Shown here: one piece after another, positions 1 to 8,282 of the stretch
How the letters are laid out: each line of letters starts with the position of its first letter
How positions within the stretch are numbered: position 1 is the stretch's first letter
Assembly (NCBI GenBank): GCA_965232455.1
Contig: OZ246981.1
Coordinates: 2,046,001 to 2,110,000, forward strand
Direction: 5' to 3'
DNA: 64,000 bases
Origin: JBFGFX01 sp965232455
GTDB taxonomy: Bacteria; Pseudomonadota; Gammaproteobacteria; Steroidobacterales; Woeseiaceae
Translations under genes and position numbers: made by a program
The notes under the pieces: generated by a model
Seen by the model: the letters and a program-made list of their open reading frames with translations, nothing else
Told to the model about the DNA's origin: nothing
The model's database searches: none

Positions 1-1192
1 CGAGCTTGAGTTCGACATTCTTGCCGAGCGCGTTGCCGGTATCGCGCACGAGCCGTGGAAATCGACTGAACGCAAAACTGATCGGAAGCATGCGGATGGC
101 CATGACGCTTTCCTGCAGCTCCCGCGTATTCCGGGACAGCTGCGTCAGACCCTCCCGCAGACCCTGTAGCTGCGAGAAGTCGAACTCTCCGTTGTATCGG
201 CTCAACATCGACTGCGTAATGACCAGCTCGCCCACCAGGTTGATCAGCGCATCGACCTTGTCGATATTAACTCGTATCGACCCGGTTTCCTGACTCGCCG
301 GTGCGGCCTTCACCGGTGATTTCGGTTTCGGTTTTTCGGCGGGCGGTTTCGGTTTCGCGGGCTCGGCGGCGCTGCTGGGTTTCTCCTCGACGACAGCTGC
401 GGTCGCCGGCGAATCCTTCGCTTCGGCGAGGATCGGCTCGATGGTCAGCTCACATTCGTCCCTGACCCACGCAAACACCTCCTCGACCTGGTCGCGGCTC
501 GCCTCGCCGATCAAACGAAGCTCCCAGCTCAGGCAGCACTCCTCGGGGTCCAGACCGTCGAAGCTCAGGCTGTCGATGCCGGTCGACTCGACCTCCAGAT
601 CACCGAAGGTCTGCAGTTCGCGAAACATCCTGATCGGATCGTTGCAAGACTTGAACATGCCGGGCATCGGGCGGAAGCCGATGCGCCATCCACGCGGCGA
701 GGCCTCCACAACCGGTTCCTCACTCGCCTGCGCGGCGGACGCCGCCGATCCAGACTCGTCACTTTCCGCTTCCGCATTGTCGCCGGTTCCGACCGGTATG
801 TTGTCGCGTAACATCTTCTCGAGCTGAACTTCGAGCTCATCGGCACGTGTCGTATCGACGGAACCGCTGCCCAGACTGCCGATCATTTCTCGGATACAGT
901 CCACGGACTGCAGCATCAGGTCTACGCCCGCACGCGTAACGGCCCGCTCGCCCTGGCGCATTTCATCCAGCAGCGTTTCGACGTGATGCGCAAATTCGGA
1001 GATTTCCGTAAAACCGAAGGTCGCTCCACCGCCTTTGATCGAATGCGCCGCGCGGAATATTTCGTTCATGATTTCGGGATCGGCCGCGCCTAGATCGAGA
1101 TTCAAGAGGCCGGATTCCATGACGTCCAACCCTTCCATACTCTCCTCGATGAAGAGCTGTGCAATTTCGGCCATGTTTACGTCGATGGACAT
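1..1192 (-). CDS. cheA: Chemotaxis histidine kinase CheA, N-terminal part (runs off the window)
   Basis: The reading frame opens at an ATG at 1192 behind a GGAGGAG ribosome site and continues without a stop to the window edge, giving about 397 residues. The N-terminus is an HPt domain with the phospho-accepting histidine in the AAHSIKGGG motif (about residue 50). A second conserved region follows, then a long Pro/Lys/Ala-rich linker, then the start of the dimerisation domain (IRVNIDKVDALINLVGELVITQS), which is diagnostic for CheA. The kinase core and CheW-like domain lie outside the window. CheA phosphorylates CheY in response to chemoreceptors at the inner membrane. It lies 97 bp downstream of cheY on the same strand and probably shares its sigma-54 promoter. 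Confidence 0.95.
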   Translation of the reverse strand, partial: MSIDVNMAEIAQLFIEESMEGLDVMESGLLNLDLGAADPEIMNEIFRAAHSIKGGGATFGFTEISEFAHHVETLLDEMRQGERAVTRAGVDLMLQSVDCIREMIGSLGSGSVDTTRADELEVQLEKMLRDNIPVGTGDNAEAESDESGSAASAAQASEEPVVEASPRGWRIGFRPMPGMFKSCNDPIRMFRELQTFGDLEVESTGIDSLSFDGLDPEECCLSWELRLIGEASRDQVEEVFAWVRDECELTIEPILAEAKDSPATAAVVEEKPSSAAEPAKPKPPAEKPKPKSPVKAAPASQETGSIRVNIDKVDALINLVGELVITQSMLSRYNGEFDFSQLQGLREGLTQLSRNTRELQESVMAIRMLPISFAFSRFPRLVRDTGNALGKNVELKL

Positions 1193-1289
1193 TTCCCACT
1201 CCTCCAATCGATCAAGCGTCGTACATCGCCGGGAATTGAGACGCGGCTACGGGCGTGTCCGGCATTCGTGCCGCCGATAGTCCGAGGTC

Positions 1290-1652
1290 TCATGACAGTA
1301 CCTTTTCGATCGTCGACACGAGCTGAACGGGATCGAACGGCTTGACGATCCACCCTGTCGCGCCGGCCGCCTTGCCTTCCATCTTCTTTTCGGTGCTCGA
1401 TTCCGTGGTAAGAACGAGCATCGGCACGAACTTGTACGCCGGGAGAGAGCGCAGGCCCTTGATCAAGCCGATCCCGTCGAGGTTCGGCATGTTGATGTCA
1501 GTCAAAACGAGATCGACCGAGTGCTCCTGCGCATAGTCCAGCGCCTCCTGGCCGTCCTCCGCCAGTACGACGTCGAAACCGGCTTGACCAAGCACGTAGT
1601 CAACAAGGCTGCGAATGGACGCAGAGTCGTCTACAGCGAGAATACTTTGCAT
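1290..1652 (-). CDS. cheY: Chemotaxis response regulator CheY
   Basis: A 120-residue stand-alone receiver domain. The acidic pair is in AVDDSAS (residues 8-9), the phospho-acceptor aspartate is in LVLTDINMPN (about residue 52), the switch threonine is in LVLTTES and the conserved lysine is in WIVKPFDP. There is no output domain, so it should signal to the flagellar motor switch or act as a phosphate sink. The open frame extends upstream to 1811, but the ATG at 1652 has a GGAG site 7 bases upstream, gives the family length, and lies just downstream of a sigma-54 promoter, so it is chosen as the start. It is followed by cheA. Confidence 0.93.
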   Translation of the reverse strand: MQSILAVDDSASIRSLVDYVLGQAGFDVVLAEDGQEALDYAQEHSVDLVLTDINMPNLDGIGLIKGLRSLPAYKFVPMLVLTTESSTEKKMEGKAAGATGWIVKPFDPVQLVSTIEKVLS

Positions 1653-1701
1653 TAAATCAATCTCCGTAATGTGCACGCGGCGGGGTCGTTGCAGGTCACT
1701 T

Positions 1702-1718
1702 TGCAAGAGCTGTGCCAC
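1702..1718 (-). promoter_or_regulatory. Sigma-54 promoter of the cheY-cheA operon
   Basis: Reading the minus strand, TGGCACA-GCTC-TTGCA matches the sigma-54 -24/-12 consensus (TGGCACG-N4-TTGCW) with one substitution and exact spacing. Transcription should start about 35-40 bases before the cheY ATG. This fits a FleQ/sigma-54 flagellar hierarchy. The rest of the 312-base interval 1653-1964 holds no gene I can support. Confidence 0.8.
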
Positions 1719-1964
1719 ACCCACCTTCCCATATGGCACTTGCTGGCGACCCGGCGTTGCACCCTCGACGATGTGCAGTCCGTACCGAGCTGGCATCGGC
1801 TCTGGGGGCAAAATCTTTAACGGCCGATGACAAAACCGCGAGGTCCATTCACATATGGGAATCAGCTCTCGACCGAGCGCTCATGTTCGCTGTCCGCTAA
1901 AGTCTGGAACGCCTCTGCCGACGGAATATGTGTCGAGAAGCCATTCTTGTGCGGGTAAACGGAA

Positions 1965-2111
1965 ATGAACTCAACAAATACGGTGCAGGACGGCGGTCGG
2001 ACGTTGCCGCCGTCATTCTGGAAGCGGCTGGGCGTTGCCGGCTTCCTTTTTTTCCTTATCAAAGGCCTGTTGTGGCTGGCGGCGCCCGCATTCTTCTACT
2101 TCCTGACCTGA
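1965..2111 (+). CDS. Small hydrophobic membrane protein, 48 residues
   Basis: ATG at 1965 to TGA at 2111. The product begins polar (MNSTNTVQDGG), then has PPSFWKRLGVAGFLFFLIKGLLWLAAP followed by FFYFL, i.e. one or two membrane-spanning stretches with a basic WKRLG start. The arrangement WKRLG-x-AGFLFFLIKGLLWL recalls very short proteins widespread in bacteria and often mis-named; their function is unknown to me. It sits between the divergent chemotaxis operon and the HDOD gene, 112 bases before the latter. Ribosome site is weak. Could also be non-coding, but the composition is too membrane-like to be chance in this GC-rich context. Confidence 0.6.
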   Translation: MNSTNTVQDGGRTLPPSFWKRLGVAGFLFFLIKGLLWLAAPAFFYFLT

Positions 2112-2223
2112 ATCCCCCTGGCGGATACCGAACGGCGACGCGCCGGAGACGCAATCGCGCCGCTCTCAAGTTCTGGCGTCTCATGCCGATGATCTGAACT
2201 ACTGCCAAAATACGGACTGAACG

Positions 2224-3090
2224 ATGGAAACTGCCGCACCGGATCGAAATGAAAAGTTCGAGTTTGTTCAACGCCTGGCGGACGACCTGTCCGGCGGCAA
2301 AATTGAACTACCGTCGTTTCCCGACATCGTGCTCCGAGTACGCCAGGCGCTTGAAGACGAAGATTGCACAACCGAGAAACTGGTGCAGTTGATTGGCGCC
2401 GAACCCGTTCTTGCGGCCCGCCTGCTGACCCTTGCCAATTCTGCGGCCCTGAAACCGAGCGGCGATCCGATCACCGACCTGAACATGGCCGTCAATCGTG
2501 TCGGCCGCATAATGGTAAGAAGTTCCGCGATGTCGTTTGCCGTGGAGCAGATGCGCAGCGCGCGAAAACTCGAAACGGTCAAAGCCCAGCTGAATGCGCT
2601 CTGGGAGCAGTGCGCACACGTTGCCGCGCTATGTTACGTCCTTACGAAAAAATACACGAAGCTAAACCCCGACGAGGCGATGTTCGTAGGCCTGATGCAC
2701 GGGATAGGAAGAATGTACATTCTCGTGCGCGCCGAAGAATTCCCGGAGGTCTTCCGCAACGACACGGACATGCTGGAAATCATGGATGAATGGGATTCCG
2801 CGACCGGAAGCAGCATCATCGAGAACTGGGGGTTTTCGTCCCACATTTCGGAAGCGGTCCGTGACTACAAGGACGTCCATCGAGCACACGAGAACGAGGT
2901 CGACTACACGGACATACTGATCCTCGCCTTCCTGTTTTTTCAGTTCGTCACTGCGGATGACGACGCCGAGTTCGTTCTCGACGACGTGCCGGCAAGCCAG
3001 CAACTCAGTCTGGCCGCTGCGGACATGATCAGCGTATTGACCGAATCTGAAGAGCAGATCCGATCCTTGCGGCGCGCGCTCGGCAAATAA
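2224..3090 (+). CDS. HDOD domain signalling protein
   Basis: A 288-residue protein with an HDOD domain covering about residues 20-220. The family start is seen in IELPSFPDIVLRVRQALEDE, the second-helix region in LAARLLTLANSA, and the degenerate metal site in GLMHGIGRMYIL, where the HD pair of true HD hydrolases is HG. HDOD proteins are non-enzymatic signalling or scaffolding modules often linked to chemotaxis, motility and c-di-GMP signalling. No GGDEF, EAL or receiver domain is attached. It lies between the chemotaxis operon and convergent fleQ. Specific role unknown; family assignment is firm. Confidence 0.85.
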   Translation: METAAPDRNEKFEFVQRLADDLSGGKIELPSFPDIVLRVRQALEDEDCTTEKLVQLIGAEPVLAARLLTLANSAALKPSGDPITDLNMAVNRVGRIMVRSSAMSFAVEQMRSARKLETVKAQLNALWEQCAHVAALCYVLTKKYTKLNPDEAMFVGLMHGIGRMYILVRAEEFPEVFRNDTDMLEIMDEWDSATGSSIIENWGFSSHISEAVRDYKDVHRAHENEVDYTDILILAFLFFQFVTADDDAEFVLDDVPASQQLSLAAADMISVLTESEEQIRSLRRALGK

Positions 3091-3146
3091 CAGGCCGCGC
3101 TTGCCGCCCCCGAGCGCGAAAGGGAAACGCCGGCTCGACGACCCGG

Positions 3147-4505
3147 TCAGTCGAGGCCGTATTTGCTGAGCTTCTCGACCAGCGTCGTGCGTCGCAGACT
3201 CAACAATCGTGCCGCTTTGGCCACGATACCGTCGGCTTCCTGCAGCGCCCTCTCGATCATGGATCGCTCGATCAACTGCAGGTGTTCCTTGAGATTCAGA
3301 CCGTCGAAATCGACGCTGTCGTCCGCGGGACCGGAAAGCTCGCCAGCCTTTGGCGCCGGTTCGCGATACTTTTCCGGCAGATCGGCAAGAGCGATCTCTC
3401 CGGCGGGGTGCAGGATTGCGAGACGTTCGACGAGATTGCTGAGTTCCCTGATGTTGCCTGGCCAAGAGTATTGCGCCAGCGCGTGCATAGCCTCGGCGGA
3501 AAGCCGCAGGCGGTTTTCGTCGTCGCCATGATGCTGGATGAGCAGTTCGTCGAGCAGCGCCGGTAGATCGCTGACTCGCTTGCGCAGCGGCGGCATTTGT
3601 ACCGGGAATACGTTCAGACGGTAATAAAGGTCCTCGCGAAACTCGCCGTTGGCGACCGCCTCGGGCAAATTCTTGTGCGTTGCGGCCACGATGCGGACGT
3701 TGCACGGCCTTGTTTTGTTGCTGCCAACCCGCTCGATCGAACGTTCCTGCAACACCCGCAACAGTTTGGCCTGCATCGGCAAGCTCATGTCTCCGATTTC
3801 ATCGAGAAACAACGTACCGCCTTCGGCAAGCTCGAAACGGCCCTTGCGCGCGGTGATGGCGCCGGTGAAAGCGCCTTTTTCATGCCCGAAGAGCTCGCTT
3901 TCCAGCAGTTCCGCAGGAATGGCTCCGCAGTTGATCGGCACGAACGGCCCGTCGCAGCGATCCGACAGCTCGTGGATCGTACGCGCGACCAGTTCCTTGC
4001 CCGTGCCCGATTCTCCGGTGACCAGAACCGTGGTGTCGAAGTCGGAAACCTGCTCGATGAGCTTGCGGACATCGCGGATCGAATTGGAATTTCCGGTGAT
4101 CCGGACGCGCCGCTCACGACCCTGATATCGCTCCGCGCGCTGCAGCAGATGTGCAAGTTGAGAGCATCTGAGAGGGGCGTCCAGTTCCCAGGCATGGTGG
4201 CGATTCAGCTGCTCGTCGAGATCCGCGCTCACTTCCGTATCCCGCATGTGCAGAACCGGCAGCGCGGGCCGCGTGTCCGACAACTTGCTGAAAGCACGCG
4301 TTACGCCGGAATCGGATTTGATGCTGCCAAGCATCACCGCAATACCGGTGTCGTCCACTATTTCGTTGATGTCCGCGTCGGACTTCGCGTTCACCGGCTC
4401 GTAGTTCAGGAAACGTAGCCGGTTACAGAGTTGTTCCGCGCGTTGAGCGTCGGCATCGAGTACTACGACTCTGCCCCGTTGCGATGGTGACACCGCTTCG
4501 CTCAT
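3147..4505 (-). CDS. fleQ: Sigma-54-dependent flagellar master regulator FleQ
   Basis: A 452-residue enhancer-binding protein. Residues about 10-125 form a FleQ/receiver-like N-terminal domain. The AAA+ core has Walker A GESGTGKE (164-171), the sigma-54 contact loop GAFTGA (211-216) and Walker B GGTLFLDEIGD (229-239). The C-terminal Fis-type helix-turn-helix ends in LSLRRTTLVEKLSKYGLD, characteristic of FleQ/FlrA rather than NtrC. It should activate the sigma-54 promoters seen before flgB, flgA, fliD and cheY. The start is ATG at 4505; the 235-base gap to the divergent gene at 4741 has no sigma-54 site I can see, so fleQ itself is probably transcribed by the housekeeping sigma factor. Confidence 0.9.
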   Translation of the reverse strand: MSEAVSPSQRGRVVVLDADAQRAEQLCNRLRFLNYEPVNAKSDADINEIVDDTGIAVMLGSIKSDSGVTRAFSKLSDTRPALPVLHMRDTEVSADLDEQLNRHHAWELDAPLRCSQLAHLLQRAERYQGRERRVRITGNSNSIRDVRKLIEQVSDFDTTVLVTGESGTGKELVARTIHELSDRCDGPFVPINCGAIPAELLESELFGHEKGAFTGAITARKGRFELAEGGTLFLDEIGDMSLPMQAKLLRVLQERSIERVGSNKTRPCNVRIVAATHKNLPEAVANGEFREDLYYRLNVFPVQMPPLRKRVSDLPALLDELLIQHHGDDENRLRLSAEAMHALAQYSWPGNIRELSNLVERLAILHPAGEIALADLPEKYREPAPKAGELSGPADDSVDFDGLNLKEHLQLIERSMIERALQEADGIVAKAARLLSLRRTTLVEKLSKYGLD

Positions 4506-4740
4506 TGATGCGCCCCCGATACGTTATGTAAGAAATCTCAAACCCGGAGTGCAGACTATCGGCACTCTGCGTTTCGTTTCGTGATTAGAGTCACAAATCT
4601 CGAGTAATTTGACAGAATGCGTAAATGCGCCCCCATTTTGTTAAACTGCCGCGCGCAGCCCGCAGCACGACCGGCCAACCGGACAGACCGAAACGACCTC
4701 CCGCTTCTCGACCGACACCCTATATGGCAAATCCGCAAAT

Positions 4741-7455
4741 ATGACGTCCGCCGCCCAGGCCCAGGAATGGCTGAATCAGGCCATCGAGCATCACCGAAAC
4801 GGCCGGCTAGGCGAGGCGGAAGGGCTCTACCGACGGGTTCTGGGTGTTGCGCCCCAATCGGCGGATGCCTGGTATCTGCTCGGCGTTATCGCGGACGAGA
4901 CCGGGCGGCCTGCCGCGTCGCTGCAACTGATCGACGAAGCGCTGCGAATCCGGCCGGACAACGGGCAATACCACTACAGTCGCGGTATCGCACTGCAGAA
5001 GCTGGAGCGACCGGGTGACGCCGTCGCGGCCTACCGGAATTCGCTGCAACGCAACCCGGACCACCTGCAAGCCATGGAAAACATGGCGGTCGCGCTGGCG
5101 GATATCGGCGACGACGAACAGGGCGAAGCGATCTGCCGCAAGGTCCTGGGTCTTGCGCCCGCTTCCCCGATCGCGCACCGCAATCTGGCGACATTGCTGC
5201 TGAACCGCGGTAGTCGCGAATCCGCCCTTGGACACATCGAAAAAGTGCTGGCGCAAGACCCGGCAGACGCCTCGGCGCGGGCGAAACGTGCGCAGATTCT
5301 ACTCGCCCTCGGCCGCTTCGAGGCGGGCTACGCGGACTACGCCTGGCGACAGCACTCCCCGGACTTCAGCGGCCCCAGCCCGCCGAAATTGATGCCCCTG
5401 CCGTCGCTCGGAGCCGAAGAAATACGCGGCCGGAAGCTCGTGATACTGCCGGAACAAGGGGTCGGTGACGAAATCCTTTTCGCATCCGGCGTGCCGGCGG
5501 TGCTGGCCGAAGCATCGAAGGTCCTGCTGTTCGCCGACCCGAGACTGATACCCCTGTACCGGAGGTCATTTCCGAAACTGGACGTGCGGCCGGCTCTTCC
5601 CGCCGATCGATGCCGCTGGCCCGAAGGGGTTGATGCCAGTTGGCGACGATGCGAAGCGGGCGACTTGCCGCGCATGGCCTTCGGTGACGCCGACCCCGTC
5701 CCGGCCCGCTACCTGCGGCCTGATCCAGAGCGCGTGCGATATTGGCGCGACCGACTTTGCGAACTGCCCGGCCGGCGCGTCGGCATCGCCTGGCGCGGTG
5801 GCGCCGACGCTCGTGCGACCCGGGCGCGCTCCCTTTCGCTCACGGATCTGATACCGCTTCTGCAACTGCCGGACACCAGTTTCGTGAACCTGCAATACGC
5901 CAGGCCCGATTACGACCTCTCGGCGGAAATCAGCGACTTCAACGCCGCGGCGAGCGATCGATCCCCGGTGATCGAACTCGACGGGCTGGACACGATGAAC
6001 GATCTGGACGAACTCGCCGCGGTCTCGGTTGCCCTGGACTTCGTCGTGACGATCGACTCGGCGATCGCGCACCTGGCCGCCGCGGCCGGCGCAAAAACCT
6101 GCGTGCTGTTGCCGCCCGGCGGCGACTGGCGCTGGTTCGATGCGCGGACCGACAGTCCCTGGTACGTCAGCGCGCGCACCTGGCGGCGCGACCCCGGTCA
6201 GAATTGGGCCGGAGCCGTCGATCAGCTCGCTCGCTGGCTAAGCCGTGACGGCGCCCCCGGCGACGGCGACGGGATGCTCGACGAGCCGCTTCCGCCGCCC
6301 GAACCGGCAAAATCGGAATCCGTCAAGAACGAAGGCCCCGCCAATCCCGCTGAACCGCGGAGAAGCGAGACGATACTGCTTCTGAACGATACAAGCGCGT
6401 GGTACCACTGGGGTTGCAGCTGCACGAGTATTGCGCTCAACGAAGGCCTGCGCACCAATCGGGCGACGGTCAACTCCTGCGCGTTGTTGCGTGACGTGCC
6501 GGCGGACGCACTGCCCGACACCGTGGACGCGTTTGACGACGACGCGGTCTACAAGCGATTTCGACGGGCGTATGGCTGGCTGATCGATGCGATCAAAGAC
6601 GCCGACCGCGTCGTCGTCAACGGCGAAGGCACCCTTCACGGCGTCGGCGAGCAGGCCCGCGGCCTCTTGTATCTTGCCTGGATTGCGGCGGCTCGCCTCG
6701 ATCGTCCCGTGCAGGTTCTGAATCACAGCGTTTATCCGCTGGATACGGCGCCGGCGGACGAAGGCGCCGCGGTCGCCATATACCGCCGGGTTTACGAGCG
6801 GGTGCAAAAAGTGGTGGTGCGGGAACCGGTGAGCCATGCCGTGATCGAGGCGCTCGGCCTCTCGTCGACGCTCGGTTTCGACTGTCTGCCGCTTTTTGCC
6901 GAACGGCACGGACCGCCGGCCGGGGATCTCGAAAGCAGGGACAGGCACGTCGTCGTGGCCGGATCCGTGCTTCTGACGCCGGCGCGCATCGCCGTGCTGG
7001 CGAACCAGATCGACGAATTGGCCGCTGCAGGCTATCGCACCACCGTGCTGTTGGGCGCGCGCGGATTTCCGGCGGCGGACGACGCGCGATTTGCCGCTGC
7101 TCTATACGCTACGGCGGCTCGTAAGCCGGAGATGATTCTGGCGCGGTCGGAATACGAGTGGCTCAGTCACATCGGCAACGCGTGCCTGCTCATTTCAGGA
7201 CGGTTTCATCACAGCATTGCCGCGACGTGCATGAGAACGCCGTTCGTCGTGATGGGCAGCAACACGCCGAAGATAACCGGGCTCATGCAGGTCCTGTCAC
7301 AACAGTCTGCGAACCCCGACGGCTTCCAAGTTGTCGAAGACAGCGAGAAGGCGTTGCGGGCTGCGGTCGGATCGCGGCTTGCGACGCCCCGGGAGTTCGT
7401 GCTGGACGACACTGGCCTACGAAACCTGCGTGAGCTTGCAGAAGAAAATTTCTGA
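4741..7455 (+). CDS. TPR / glycosyltransferase-like / polysaccharide pyruvyl transferase fusion
   Basis: A 904-residue three-part protein. Residues about 5-190 are tetratricopeptide repeats (for example WYLLGVIADETGRPAASLQL). Residues about 200-505 resemble the C-terminal half of TPR glycosyltransferases related to family GT9: LVILPEQGVGDEILFASGVP, RRVGIAWRGG and DFVVTIDSAIAHLAAAAG. An acidic, proline-rich linker (about 505-540) joins a polysaccharide pyruvyl transferase-like domain (about 541-900): NDTSAWYHWGCSCTS near its start, VVNGEGTLHG, and the late motif SGRFHHSIAATC. No signal peptide, so it is probably cytosolic or at the inner membrane. Its position beside fleQ and the filament cluster suggests surface-glycan or flagellin glycosylation, which is inference. 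Divergent from fleQ and convergent with fliT. Confidence 0.8.
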   Translation: MTSAAQAQEWLNQAIEHHRNGRLGEAEGLYRRVLGVAPQSADAWYLLGVIADETGRPAASLQLIDEALRIRPDNGQYHYSRGIALQKLERPGDAVAAYRNSLQRNPDHLQAMENMAVALADIGDDEQGEAICRKVLGLAPASPIAHRNLATLLLNRGSRESALGHIEKVLAQDPADASARAKRAQILLALGRFEAGYADYAWRQHSPDFSGPSPPKLMPLPSLGAEEIRGRKLVILPEQGVGDEILFASGVPAVLAEASKVLLFADPRLIPLYRRSFPKLDVRPALPADRCRWPEGVDASWRRCEAGDLPRMAFGDADPVPARYLRPDPERVRYWRDRLCELPGRRVGIAWRGGADARATRARSLSLTDLIPLLQLPDTSFVNLQYARPDYDLSAEISDFNAAASDRSPVIELDGLDTMNDLDELAAVSVALDFVVTIDSAIAHLAAAAGAKTCVLLPPGGDWRWFDARTDSPWYVSARTWRRDPGQNWAGAVDQLARWLSRDGAPGDGDGMLDEPLPPPEPAKSESVKNEGPANPAEPRRSETILLLNDTSAWYHWGCSCTSIALNEGLRTNRATVNSCALLRDVPADALPDTVDAFDDDAVYKRFRRAYGWLIDAIKDADRVVVNGEGTLHGVGEQARGLLYLAWIAAARLDRPVQVLNHSVYPLDTAPADEGAAVAIYRRVYERVQKVVVREPVSHAVIEALGLSSTLGFDCLPLFAERHGPPAGDLESRDRHVVVAGSVLLTPARIAVLANQIDELAAAGYRTTVLLGARGFPAADDARFAAALYATAARKPEMILARSEYEWLSHIGNACLLISGRFHHSIAATCMRTPFVVMGSNTPKITGLMQVLSQQSANPDGFQVVEDSEKALRAAVGSRLATPREFVLDDTGLRNLRELAEENF

Positions 7456-7483
7456 TCGCCCGTTCAGTCGGGCACTCGCCTTG

Positions 7484-7774
7484 TCAACGATGCAATTCGT
7501 ACTGGCCCGCCTCGCTCCGGCGGCGACGCAGTGCAAGGACCTCGCTGCGCACGGCCTGCCTGCCTGATCGCACCAACTCGAGAACGAGATCGTTGCTGCG
7601 CACCGCCGCCTTGAATACGGCGGCGCGCTCTTCGGGGCCTACCCTGCCCAACAGGTCGTCGCGACGCCTCATCGCTGTTGCCAGCGCCGTCCAGTCTCCG
7701 GTTTGGGCGGAATCCAGAAGCGTACGGTTGAGCTCATCAATCTCAGCCGCAATTGTCGGTTCGTCCTTTGGCAT
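7484..7774 (-). CDS. fliT: FliT-like flagellar chaperone
   Basis: A 96-residue, mostly helical, charged protein (ELNRTLLDSAQTGDWTAL, AMRRRDDLLGRV) last in a fliD-fliS-fliT order. FliT-family chaperones are short, poorly conserved helical proteins that bind the filament cap FliD. The assignment rests on size, composition and position more than on sequence identity. It lies 44 bases after fliS and meets the pyruvyl transferase gene tail to tail. Confidence 0.65.
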   Translation of the reverse strand: MPKDEPTIAAEIDELNRTLLDSAQTGDWTALATAMRRRDDLLGRVGPEERAAVFKAAVRSNDLVLELVRSGRQAVRSEVLALRRRRSEAGQYELHR

Positions 7775-7818
7775 ACCGTCACTCCCTTTTTACCAGCCGC
7801 GTTGCCGGAGATCCCGTT

Positions 7819-8247
7819 TCACACGGGTGCCGGTGACGGCTGCTGCAACTCGTCCGCGCGATCGCCGATAACGTCCCAAGCCGTTTTGATCTCCCGCATC
7901 AGGTGCAGGACTTCGTTCAGGCCCTCGACGTCGTCCTTCAGGTTCGATTCGAGCAGCCGGCGCGTCATGTAATCGTACAACGCGTCAAAATTGCCGCTCA
8001 ATTTTGCGTCCGGCTCGTGGTTCAGGCTCGCCCGCAGCCCGCTGACGATACTGATCGCGTCGCTGATGCATTGCCCCTTGTCGGCAACCGCGCCCCGCTC
8101 CATGTGTTTCCTGGCGAGCGCCACTCTTGCAATAAACCGCTCCATCAATAATTGGATCAGCCGGTGCGGAGACGCGGCCTCGATCTCGTGGCGTACATCG
8201 AGTCGGCGGTATTCTTTTACCGACTTCAGTTCCGTGTGCTGTCTCAT
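7819..8247 (-). CDS. fliS: Flagellin export chaperone FliS
   Basis: A 142-residue helical protein with the FliS signatures SPHRLIQLLMERFIARVALA, ISDAISIVSGLRASLN, and LYDYMTRRLLESNLKDD followed by a conserved leucine-rich helix. FliS binds the C-terminal helices of flagellin in the cytosol and holds it unfolded for export. It directly follows fliD (35-base gap) and precedes the fliT-like gene, presumably in one transcript from the sigma-54 site at 9719-9735. Confidence 0.93.
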   Translation of the reverse strand: MRQHTELKSVKEYRRLDVRHEIEAASPHRLIQLLMERFIARVALARKHMERGAVADKGQCISDAISIVSGLRASLNHEPDAKLSGNFDALYDYMTRRLLESNLKDDVEGLNEVLHLMREIKTAWDVIGDRADELQQPSPAPV

Positions 8248-8282
8248 GTCAATGCTCTTGCTGTCATTCCCTGATTTGCCGC

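Noticed and set aside
1653..1811. N-terminal extension of CheY (53 codons)
   Set aside because: A sigma-54 promoter lies inside it, and ATG 1652 with GGAG gives the exact receiver length.
4506..4740. TTGACA at about 4609 as a promoter for the fusion gene
   Set aside because: No convincing -10 box at 16-18 bases; kept only as a weak possibility.
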